Shown: positions 42,849 through 52,663 of the stretch, piece by piece
How positions within the stretch are numbered: the stretch's first letter is position 1
Layout: the number at the start of each line of letters is the position of its first letter
From: Cryptomeria japonica
Taxonomy: Eukaryota > Streptophyta > Pinopsida > Cupressales > Cupressaceae
Direction: 5' to 3'
Length of the DNA stretch: 64,000 bases
Assembly: GCF_030272615.1 (NCBI RefSeq)
Contig: NC_081414.1
Location: 908,243,009 to 908,307,008 of the forward strand
Notes under the pieces: generated by a model
Database searches by the model: none
What the model saw: the letters and a program-made list of their open reading frames with translations, nothing else
What the model was told of the DNA's origin: nothing
Position numbers and translations under genes: made by a program

Positions 42849-45329
42849 ATGGCTTTTGCATCGCACTCTAGTTCTAGTGCACCTGAAGATACACCTGAGT
42901 TTCTTCAAAAGAAAATGAGATACAATGCCCTATCTCAAATTCCTGCTGGAGTTATTGTCGAGGAAGATATTTCAAGGTATAGATATTGTAAGTTGGAAGG
43001 CCTAGGATCCCTAGTAATTCACTCCCAGCTAAGTCTGTTTTGTGGAGATGACAAGAAGATCAAACTAGAGTATAGCATCCTCAAGAAGATGAAACTACAC
43101 AATGCAGTATACTTTCTGGAAGAATTTATAGAAGAACATATTCGCATTACCCTCAACAGAGTGCATGGTGACAAAATGTATCTCGAGCGGACCCATGACA
43201 TCACATGGGAAGAGGTTCATGCCGTCACCGGATTCTGCAATGTTGGAGAAGTACTAGTTCTACGGAAGGTCACCAAAACTAAAATGACAGAGTTCACCGG
43301 TTCTGTGAGTGACCAACAGGCAATGACCATCAACATCATTAAAGATGATCTGGTAAAATATGCTTGCATGGTGATTGGTTACAAGATATTTTATGCCAGT
43401 AGAATGAATTTTGTCCTTGCTGTTGCGGTGAATGCTTCTTATAGGATGATCAAGGAAGATACTAAATTTGACCTATGTACCTATTTATAGAAGCAATTGT
43501 TGGTGAATTTGAAATCCATCAAATAGGATAAATCACTGAGGTTCAAGTTTGGCCAACTTCTGGTCGGCCTATTTTTCTATTTACAAGGTTATTTCCCTGG
43601 AGTAGGTGATGTTCAATGGTCTACTGACCTACCGGTTTCTGGACAGATTAAGGAGAGTCTACAAGTAGTAGGAACTGCATATCTCGAGGTTTTAAATAAG
43701 TATTTTGATGAATTCAAACGAAAGATGAGCCAGAGAATTAGGACATCTAGTGATATAGTGAAGAAGTATGAAGATGACATCTGCTTCACAATAAGGACAG
43801 ATGACTGCATAATGGAAGCTGTGGAACCTAGAAAGGAAGTAGTTGGCCCTATGGGGTATGAAGTGGTGAATGACATATTGATCGGATATGCCTCTACCCT
43901 ACTTGCCTCACCACTGGATGCAAAGAAGAAAAGAACCGGTACCTACTTGGAGAGGGTCACACCGATTGAGGAACCAAAGCAGAAAAAGGGCAAAGTAGTG
44001 CCATCGGTATCTGCACCGGTTACATCTATCAGTTCGAAAGTGACCAAGCGGTCACCAGCCAAAAAAGAAACCTGAGATTATTTTGGCAAAAGTATTCGAG
44101 AGGAAGTGGAAAACCAGGAATCACTCACCAGAGTTAGAGGACACTGAACCGAAGGTTGAAATAAAGAAGACAAGGAAATCAAGCAAAAAGCCGAAGTCTA
44201 CTGGTAATGCACCAACAACTTCTGCATCGGTAAATATAGATATTTCCTCTTATAAACCAATGACACATTGTCAGAGGAAAATAAAGAATATTAGGAGGAA
44301 AGTGCTTGATGATTTAAACAAATATTTTGATGACTTTAGTGATAGTGAGAAAGAGGAGGTAGAACAAGAGGTCAGTAAATATTTATGTGTTAATGATTGG
44401 TCACCTTCTGAGATTAAATCTGTTACTCCAAATTCTTTGGATAATATATGGCGCATTGCCATTGAAAGAGAACAAGAGACCAGGGAGAAAGTTTTGAACA
44501 ATACTTTCCCGATGCTTCAAATTTTGAGTTATTTGAAATTATGGATAAGAGCAAAGACATCTTCTTTAGGAGGCGAATTAGGTTACTAGAAGGTAAAACC
44601 TCTGAAGTAGAAAAGGATACACACATACATGTTAAAGCTGTTGTCGAAATACACCAAGTATCTGAAGCCACTAGGAAGGCTAATCAAGAACTTGGCCTAT
44701 GCTTAGGCAAACCAGATGAGGTATTTGACAGTCAAGGTGAAAGATTGACAGAACAAATTGACCCTATTGATGTTGATACATTAGATAATGAGGATGTCAC
44801 TCCTGACAAAGAAAAAGTTGAGAAAGAGAAACGGGACAAAGAGAAAGCAGAGAAAGAACAAGAGGAAAAAGCAAGGCAAGAAGAAGATAAGAGAAAAGAA
44901 GAAGAGAAGAAGAGAGAAGAAGATAAGAGAAAAGAAGAAGACAAGAAGAAAGAAGAAGACAAGAGAAAGGAAGAAGAACGAAAGAAGGAGGAAGAGAAGA
45001 AAAAGCAGGAAGAGGATAAGAAGAAGGAAGAAATGGAGAAGAAACAAGAAGAGGATAAAAAGAAAGAGTCAGAGAAGAAGAAAGAAGAAGAAAAGAAAAG
45101 AATGGAAGAGGAGAAGGAAGCCGAGAAGAGAAAAAAATCAGAGATCAAGACCAAAGAAGGAGGGCATGCTCCTAAGGCAACCAGTGATCAAACCAAGCAG
45201 GTTGATTCCACCAGTTGTATTGATCTAACTCTTGCATGTCTAACTCAATCAATAGATGAGTCTGAGCTACTTCGAGGCATCAAACTTGCACAAGAGAGAC
45301 GGGAAGAATTGCGGAGGAAGAAAGAATAG
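42849..45329 (+). pseudogene. Cop-C ORF2 (RVHG-VTG domain, basic region, charged helix), first part
   Basis: A broken frame from ATG 42849 (MAFASHSSSS). The N-terminal ~350 residues align by eye with Cop-D ORF2: SQIPAGVIVEED, LNRVHGDKMYLERTHDITW, VHAVTGF, IGYKIFYASRMN, VKKYEDDICF, PMGYEVVND. A Lys/Ser/Pro-rich basic part follows. Then (44796-45160) comes a ~110-residue almost pure Glu/Lys/Arg/Asp segment, probably a single charged helix. Stops at 43488 and about 43524, a shift near an A-run at 44059-44064 and another near 44530-44580. The frame closes at 45327 (TAG), followed by coding-like sequence to 45383, where Cop-D1 interrupts; it resumes at 51920. Function unknown; no catalytic motif recognised. 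Confidence 0.7.
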
Positions 45330-45383
45330 GATGTCATACAAATTGCAGTTGACACCCTTACTAGTCTAATTTCTGGTACTAAG

Positions 45384-46189
45384 TGTTGGCAAATGCACAC
45401 TCCAGTGAGATATTGTAGGTGATTGAAGGTTTTGTCATTGATGGCAACCTTACAATCCTATGACATCGGAAGGCAATCTACCAGTACTAGCAAGGTTAGA
45501 CTCTATATCGACACATAGACCACTGACACCAGCAGTGAAAGGAAGCATACCAGCACAGAAGCCGATAGGAATTTTGTTTGTAATATATTTTGTCAATTAT
45601 TGTAAAATCATTGTAAGCCGACTTGGCAAGTTGTAAAATGACTCATATATATAAGAGATCATTGTAAAACATTGTGTAAAAGATGGAAGGAATTATATAG
45701 GTGAAATAAGGTAGACCTATTATGCGAATTATAGGTTAAGGGTTTATGTATGAAGCAGAGCTATAAACCGGTACTAGATCTGGCATAGTAGATGCTATCT
45801 TGAAGCAGCACAAGACATTGGATTTATATAACCTATTTTGTAAGTCAGTGAGACTTCCCATTTTGTAATTGAGTAGTGAGCTCTAGGCACTTGGCCTTCC
45901 TGCATGTGCAGGCCCCTCTTGTAGTAGTAATATTCTCTTATTGGCCAGTAAGTGAATATTATGGGTCACAAATCCCACTAAGGTTTTTCCCACACCAGGT
46001 TTCCTTGTTAAACTACTGTGTTATGGTGTGTTTTCATGTGGTTGCTATTATCTTTGTTTATTGCATTATTTCTTGTTTACCGGTATATAGTATTGATATG
46101 CTCTACATGTTTTAAGTTAAGAAAATCTTATAACCGGTCAAATACTGATTCACCCCCCCCCCCTCTCAATATCTGTGGGAATCCTAACA
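45384..46189 (+). repeat. Cop-D1 5' LTR
   Basis: 806 bp. CATTGATGGCAACCT is at 45436-45450 (inverted-repeat arm), a strong TATA-like CATATATATAAGAG near 45643, and a C-run before ...GGGAATCCTAACA. Confidence 0.93.
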
Positions 46190-46191
46190 AT

Positions 46192-46204
46192 TGGTATAAG
46201 AGCC
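46192..46204 (+). promoter_or_regulatory. Cop-D1 primer binding site
   Basis: TGGTATAAGAGCC, one base off the Met-type site. Cop-D2 has TGGTATCAGAGTCC in the same place. Confidence 0.85.
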
Positions 46205-46260
46205 TGGTCCTCTATTTTCAGAAGCCTAACAACTTGAGGAGGATCTTGACACCGGTAGAG

Positions 46261-47372
46261 ATGGAAAACTTGATGAAGCAATTAGAAGGAGCTCTCTCAG
46301 ACTATGATGTAGAAAAGTTGAAAAATATCAAACTTGAAGATGACCTAAAGGCTGCACAGGATATCATTCAAGCACTTAAGAAAATCTTACCATTGGAAGA
46401 AACAAGAGAAGAGAACTTTGTGAAAAGATGCAAAATGAGAATGATGAAAAGGAAACTCTTAGTGATTTGATGAATAAGCTGAAACAAGAAAACATGACAA
46501 CAAAGAATGAGATGCAGGATATGACTATGAGATTTTGTAAAGAAATTGAAGATAGAAAGAAGAATGAAAAAGATTTGACTAGAAGACTAAGTGATGCTGA
46601 AAATGAAAACACAAGACTTAGTTATGAAAATGATATGTTGAAGATAGATCTGATGCATGCACAAAATAACTCAAATGAACTCATGAGATAGAAAGGTATC
46701 TTGGAAAGAGAACTGGATACTACAAATTAGCACAAAGAAAAATTCAAGAAAAGCTCAGAAGAACTTGGTGACTTGCTGAAGAATCAGAAACCAAATGGTG
46801 ACACTAATGGCCTTGGCTTTGAAGTTGGTGAAAGCTCCGATATTGCAAACACACAGGATCAAGACAAACCGGTAAGACAACCTACTACTTATAAATTTAA
46901 TGGCAAATGCTTTAACTGTAACAAGTATGGTCATAGAGCAAATCAATGTAGATCTAGAAATTATCAAAGTACAAATACAACCACTGGTCAATGTTCAAAA
47001 TGCAACAAAGTTGGTCACAATTTAGAGAATTCCAGAATAAATGTAAGATGTTATGTTTGTGGAAGATTTGGACACTTATCTAATCAATGCAGAACACAAA
47101 CTGGCATAGGTTATGGGAAAGTTATTCAGAAAAATAATGTGACTTGTTATGCCTGTAACAAGATTGGACATATTGTTAAATTTTGTAGAAGCAAGTCCTC
47201 ACTGGTAAATAACAATAGTGCTAGTTTGAAAGGTAAAGAAAAGGTTGAAGAAGTAAAGCAGGAATTCTCAAAACAATGGATCAAGAAATTAGAACTAAAT
47301 GGTGATAGGAACACTCCTCCACCGGTAGAACAGAGTAACACTCCACCAGCAGGAGACTCTTCATCTAACTGA
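46261..47372 (+). pseudogene. Cop-D1 gag-like protein: coiled coil plus four zinc knuckles
   Basis: ATG 46261 (MENLMKQLEGALSDYD) begins a coiled-coil frame that shifts near 46395-46430, then continues in one frame with two TAGs (46689, 46728) to the stop at 47370. Four knuckles lie between about 46908 and 47190: CFNCNKYGHRANQC, CSKCNKVGHNLENS (final Cys lost), CYVCGRFGHLSNQC and CYACNKIGHIVKFC. Four knuckles is many for a copia-type gag, which usually has one. It would bind and package RNA. Cop-D2 shares the layout. Confidence 0.82.
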
Positions 47373-47471
47373 AGAAAATTCATTTGAGGGTTTGGCAATC
47401 AAAAGTGAAACTTGCTATAATTCCCTCGGTTGATGGTAAGAAGTTGAAATTACTTCTATACCGGCAGATAA

Positions 47472-47489
47472 GTTAAGTGATTACTTAAC
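47472..47489 (+). other. Conserved hairpin between Cop-D1 gag and ORF2
   Basis: GTTAAGT-GATT-ACTTAAC, a perfect 7-bp stem with a 4-base loop, 100 bases after the gag stop and ~190 before the ORF2 ATG. Cop-D2 keeps both arms exactly with one loop change (61022-61039). Confidence 0.65.
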
Positions 47490-47677
47490 CGGCAAGCATT
47501 AAATGTGGTGGTTGACAAAAATAACATTATAAATCAGTGTTTTGGCTCCAATTTCATTTCACCGAGCATTCAAACATTCGAAGAGCGCAAAAATTCCTGA
47601 GCGAAGGCATTCCAAGCAAAGAAGAGAAGAAATTCATCAGGCAATCATCCTTGAGGCAGATAAAGGTATTTATATCC

Positions 47678-50600
47678 ATGGCTTCTTCATCTATTCCTGA
47701 ATTCATAGAAAACCCTAATGTAGTTAAAGTGATTAAATGCCCTAGACCCGTATTCCAGTTAGTTCCCGAGATTGCCAAGAAAGATGATGATGTTGGTGCA
47801 TTTTCTCAAATCCCCAAAGGAGTAGTTTTTGCTGAAGACCCTAGAATGTACATTCATTGTCACATAGAAGAATTAGGTGATGAGGAAATCATGCGCATGT
47901 ATAAGACTGTAATTTGTGACGAAACCAGTAATGTTAAACCTGAGCACAAGATAGTGGAAACCCTAAGTTTCACTAAAATTCTCAGTATTCCGGATTTCCC
48001 TAAAGATGTTATAAGGACAGTTCTAAGCAGGGTTCATGGTGAATTCTTCTGGTTGGACTCAGTTCACAAAATTACAAAAGAGGCAGTAAAAGCTGTGACA
48101 GGGTTACCTTCCACCGGTAACAGGCCTGATAAAACAAAGAAGGTCTCAAATGACCTAGTGATTAACCTAACAGGAGCAACATCTGATAAGAGATCTTTAA
48201 GAGTAAATGATGTAACCAACATCAATGTCAGATTCATTAACATGATTTTAGGCTACAAAACCATACATGCAAATAGGTTAAACTCAGTCTCTAGTCTATG
48301 CATAAAGAGTGCCTATGATATGATCAAAGATAATGCAAAAATAAATGTGTGTGAATGGTTGAAAGATGAACTTATTGACAATCTTGGAAAGCTAAAGAAA
48401 GACAAAAAGGGGACATTTAGATTTGGAAACCTGCTTGTCTATTTAATGTTGCACATAACAAAATAGGTGCCCAGTATCGGTAATAAAAATCTTGGTTTTG
48501 ATATACCGGTAGGCAAACAATTGTCTGATTTACTAAATAACATGGGTGAAAACAAAGAAAAGAATATAAATGAGTACTTTCAGGCATTAAAGGCTCAGAT
48601 GAATACCAGAGTCAGATTATCACAAGCAATTGTAAAAAAGTATAAGGATGAAATATGTTTTGTTATTAAGAAGGATGAGATTTGGATGGAGGCAGTTATC
48701 CCAAGAATCATTTGGGTTACTGAAATGGGTTATGAAACTGATGACCACATAATTGAAACATATGCAAAAGCCCTCCTGGAAGCACCCAAGGAACCTAAAG
48801 AAGAGGTATTTGGCAGTGCTGAGACTATTGAAAATCAAATCCAATCAAAGAAAAGGGTAAAGAAGGTGGAAGCAACAGTTAGAAGAGGATCTAGACAAGC
48901 TAAAGTTATCAAAGAAGATGTACTTAAGCAAACTGGTATTACTAAAGATGAGTTAGAAGCACAACAACCAGAAACTCACCTTTCACCAGTTGCAGCCTCT
49001 TTAGAAAGTGATATGCCAGTTGAATTTAAAAGAGTTGTGAGAAAAAGGGAACCTTCACCGGTATCTATAGCTTCTCCTAGAAGAACCAGACAAAAACAAC
49101 AGGTAGTAAGGCACCCAGCTAGAAAAGTAAATCCAAAGAAAAAGTTAACACCCAAGAAGAAGACTCAACAAACCATTGCTCCAATTGACAAACTTCTAAA
49201 TAAAATTACAGAGGATGGAAAGCTGAAAGACATCAATAAATTATATGATTCATTATCAGTTGATGACAAGGAGAAAGTTGAAAACAGTGTAATTCTACAC
49301 TTGGACATTTACAAGAAATTTCTAATGCAAGTTGTAGATGAATTACTGATAGAACTGTTTAAAAGACTTGAAGCTAGAAGGCAAGCTGTTGTAGAATTTG
49401 ATAAGAAAATAAAAGAAAAACTACTTTCTGTTTATCCTGTCAACTCACCAAAAGAGGTAGATGATCTGATCTCTGAGGCTAACCGGTTAGTATTTTCAAC
49501 TACACACCGACATGTAGCACTTATGGTTGGTAGAGCGAATGAGTTAGTAGAGGAAACTGCTAATGCATGAGACATATTCCTTGTAGAGAAGGAAAAGCAG
49601 GAAGAATATAGAAACCCTAAACCCATCAAAGTATATCCGAAGGATAAGGATAAGGGAAAAGGTAAGGTTGGTGGACCACCTAGCATAAAAAAAAAAGATA
49701 ACTTATCCCCACCGTCTCTGAATACTCCACTGGTAGTTACCACTGACAATCAATCGGCTAGTGAGAGTATGGACATACCACAAGAGGACACCAATCCCAA
49801 TTCTGAGGTGTTATATATAGTAGACATTGACACACAAAAAGTCAATAGTGTGGTAGATAAGGATACAACTGGGAAAAAATATATGGCTAATGAGCCATCG
49901 GTAACAGATAGTACATAAGGTAAATAGGCAAAGCAACAGGCTCCATCACAACAACAGGTTCATATAGAGATAGTGCCACCAACATCAACTGAGCAATCCA
50001 AACCTTTGCTTAAAGAAATGGAAACACAAATTGACCTACAAGAGGTCACCACAAGCAAGGAAACTGCTCCCACCGATGGAATATAGATTATTGGCTCATC
50101 AAATGTTGAATTCAAATAAACTAATGTAATAGAAGTTCTTTTGGATTCCATTAAGAAGATAACAGATTGGAGCTCACAAGCATACAAGGCAATAGATGAT
50201 ACCATTCCAATTTTGAAAATGATAGCACCTAAATGTAATGTAGATAGTAAAGATTCTTTGAGTCAACTTGATACTTTGTCTATGTATATTACTAACAACA
50301 CTGTGACAGTTGAACAAATAAAAGAGGAAGCATTCAAGGAGAGATTAGAGAAAGAAAAACTCAAATTCTTTGAGGAGGAAATAAAGAAGTGTACAAGGCA
50401 ATTTGACACACTTTTACCGGAACTGTGTAGAACATTGAAGGAATTTAAAACTTTGTACAGGGATACATGTAAAACTAACTTTTTGACAGTTAATATGGAC
50501 AAGAAGATCAACAAGATACAGGAGGAAATAAATCAACTAGCTGATACCTTCATTAATTCATCTGATTCATTATCAGTTTTTTAGCAAAAAATAACAAGTT

Positions 50601-50890
50601 TTGAGGAAGAACTACTAAAGTTGGAAAGAGAGAAGGAGAAAATAAAAGGAAAGGCTAAAGATCTAAAATGGAGACTTAGTACAAAATTGGACTACCTAAC
50701 CTCCTTAAGAAAAGAAATATCTCATGCTTTGATTCAAGGATAGAAAACACCGGCAGAGCAAATGCAACACCTCACCGGTATAGCTCAGAGGACGGAGGCC
50801 GCAATAAAAGACAACAAAAAGTTCATTGAAATCCTGAATCTGGTTTTGGCAGATCTTTTTCAGATTGTAACCAACCGGTTACAAGGGTGA
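47678..50890 (+). pseudogene. Cop-D1 ORF2: about 1,070 codons in one frame with eight stops
   Basis: ATG 47678 (MASSSIPEFIENPN). One reading frame runs to TGA 50888 without a frameshift. It is interrupted by TAG 48464, TGA 49568, TAA 49916, TAG 49925, TAG 50084, TAA 50117, TAG 50582 and TAG 50741. Order: domain of ~350 residues with FSQIPKGVVFAEDP, LSRVHGEFFWLDSVHKIT, AVKAVTGLPSTG, ILGYKTIHANRLN, VKKYKDEICF and EMGYETDDH; Lys/Arg-rich basic stretch (~390-510); helical region; acidic Ser/Thr linker; coiled coil to the end. I recognise no enzyme. The same domain occurs in Cop-C, Cop-D2 and more distantly at 25.8-26.4 kb. Confidence 0.75.
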
Positions 50891-51108
50891 AACTGAAAAC
50901 CGCACTCAATTGACAGTTTGACAACCTTTGTCATTGATGCCAAGGGGGGAGTAGTGGAATGAGAAAAATAATCAGTAAATGACTCATCAACTCAGGGGGA
51001 GCACATACTCTTTTGGTACACAATTTTGGTAATTATGGCAGATTCTTTTTGGATAACAATTTTTGGATTTTTCTCATGAGTGTTGCCATCAATGCCAAAG
51101 GGAGAGAT
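50891..51108 (+). promoter_or_regulatory. Cop-D1 3' non-coding region and polypurine tracts
   Basis: G-rich purine tracts near 50942 (CCAAGGGGGGAGTAG), 50993 (CTCAGGGGGAGCAC) and the terminal CCAAAGGGAGAGAT (51095), directly before the LTR. GTGTTGCCATCAATG (51080-51094) precedes the last tract. Confidence 0.8.
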
Positions 51109-51914
51109 TGTTGGCAAATGCACACTCCAATGAGATATTGTAGGTGATTGAAGGTTTTGTCATTGATGGAAACCTTACAATCCTATGACACTGGCAAGGC
51201 AATCTACCAGCACTAGCAAGATCAGACTCTACACCGACACATAGACCATCGACACCAGCAGTGAAAGGAAGCATACTGGCATAGAAGCTGACAGGAATTT
51301 TGTTTGTAATATATTTTCTCAATTATTGTAAAATCATTGTAAGATGACTTGGCAAGTTGTAAAATTACTCATATATATAAGAGATTATTATAAAATATTG
51401 TGTAATAGATGGAAGGAAATATATAGGCGAAATAAGGTAGACCTATTATGCGAATTATAGGTTAAGGGTTTATGTATGAAGCAGAGCTATAAACCAGTAT
51501 TGGATCTGGCATAGTAGATGCTATCTTGAAGCAGTACAAGACATTGGATTTATATAATCCATTTTGTAAGTCAGTGAGACTTCCCATTTTGTAATTGAGC
51601 AATGAGCTTTAGGCACTTGGCCTTCCTGCATGTGCAGGCCCCTCTTGTAGCAGTAATATTCTCTTATTAGCTAGTAAGTGAATATTGTGGGTCACAAATC
51701 CCATCGAGGTTTTTCCCACACCGGGTTTCCTTGTTAAAATACTATCTTATGGTGTGTTTTTCATGTGGTTGTTGTTATCTCTGTTCATTGCATTATTTCT
51801 TGTTTATCGATATACAGTATTGATATGCTCTACATGTTTTAAGTTAAGATAATCTTATAACCAGTCAGATACTGATTCACCCCCCCCCTCTCAGTATTTG
51901 TGGGAATCCTAACA
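51109..51914 (+). repeat. Cop-D1 3' LTR
   Basis: 806 bp, same length as the 5' LTR with scattered substitutions. CATTGATGGAAACCT is at 51161-51175 and the TATA-like CATATATATAAGAG near 51369. Confidence 0.93.
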
Positions 51915-51919
51915 CTAAC

Positions 51920-52537
51920 CTCCCTAGTACTGACTCCTCTCTATCCAAGCTCAAACTACTTTGTATCATAGTAGAGGACCAGGTACAATTCTTGGAAGAT
52001 GTTGCTCAAGCAACTGCAAGAAAGAACCATGAAAAGGCACTCAATATTGCCTTATTCAAGCAAATGAATGAACTCAAGACACAACTACTGAAGCAGTAGA
52101 ATGATATCAGTGTTGCTATGGGTGAGGGTAAATTACTTTTGAGTAAAATCTGCCAACCCCATCTATTTTGTGAAGATGTGCTCAAACAAAAAGCTCAACT
52201 CCAATCGGAGTTACAGGAATATATCAGCAACTTCAAGATGCCCTATGATTTATTCATTGCCTACGGACAAACTGTTCATCATTTTCAGCATCACACTACC
52301 AAGATGGACCTAGAGATCAGCAACTGGACTCAAGATTTGCAAGAGTTTCAACTACTCCTATTACCTAAACTGCAGGTTCTTTAGAGATGTTTTCTCAACT
52401 TGGAAGCCATCACGGTAACTCAAGAGATGAGTACCATCGATGCAATGGAAGAACTGACATTCCAGATGAAGACTGAAAGTGAGGTTGCTACCTCATTACT
52501 TGAGTCATGGACATTGGACATGAAGATTTTTGTGTAG
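51920..52537 (+). pseudogene. Cop-C ORF2, C-terminal part after Cop-D1
   Basis: Continuation of Cop-C ORF2 past the nested element: KLKLLCIIVEDQVQFLED, KALNIALFKQMNELKT, then the 88-codon open part (52118-52384) and a helical tail ending TAG at about 52535. Stops at about 52097 and 52382. Helix-forming, coiled-coil-like, no known motif; it parallels the C-terminal coiled coil of Cop-D1 ORF2. Confidence 0.65.
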
Positions 52538-52663
52538 AACTTTAAATCTGTTTTTGAGAAATTTCATTCCTTATTGTCATGAACATCTACTCTTTGTTAT
52601 TTTATAAAAAGGTTACTTTGCATTACTTTATCATTGTTGGCAAAGGGGGAGTAGTGTACATAC
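52538..52663 (+). other. Cop-C 3' non-coding region, left of S1
   Basis: It includes GGCAAAGGGGGAGTAGTG (about 52639), an upstream polypurine-like tract as in Copia-A and Cop-D1. It ends with CATAC (52659-52663), the S1 duplication. Confidence 0.7.

Larger units (their letters stand above)
45384..51914 (+). mobile_element. Cop-D1: non-autonomous LTR retrotransposon nested in Cop-C ORF2
   Basis: 6531 bp with LTRs of identical length (806 bp) at 45384-46189 and 51109-51914, TGTTGGC...CCTAACA. Flanks CTAAG (45379-45383) and CTAAC (51915-51919) differ at one base. It has a Met-type primer site, gag and ORF2, with no protease, integrase or RT. Equal LTR lengths suggest it is younger than Cop-C, in line with nesting. 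Confidence 0.9.

Noticed and set aside
44732..45228. ORFs in other frames and on the minus strand across the Glu/Lys tract
   Set aside because: Shadow frames of the polypurine coding repeat (Ser/Phe or Arg/Lys runs).
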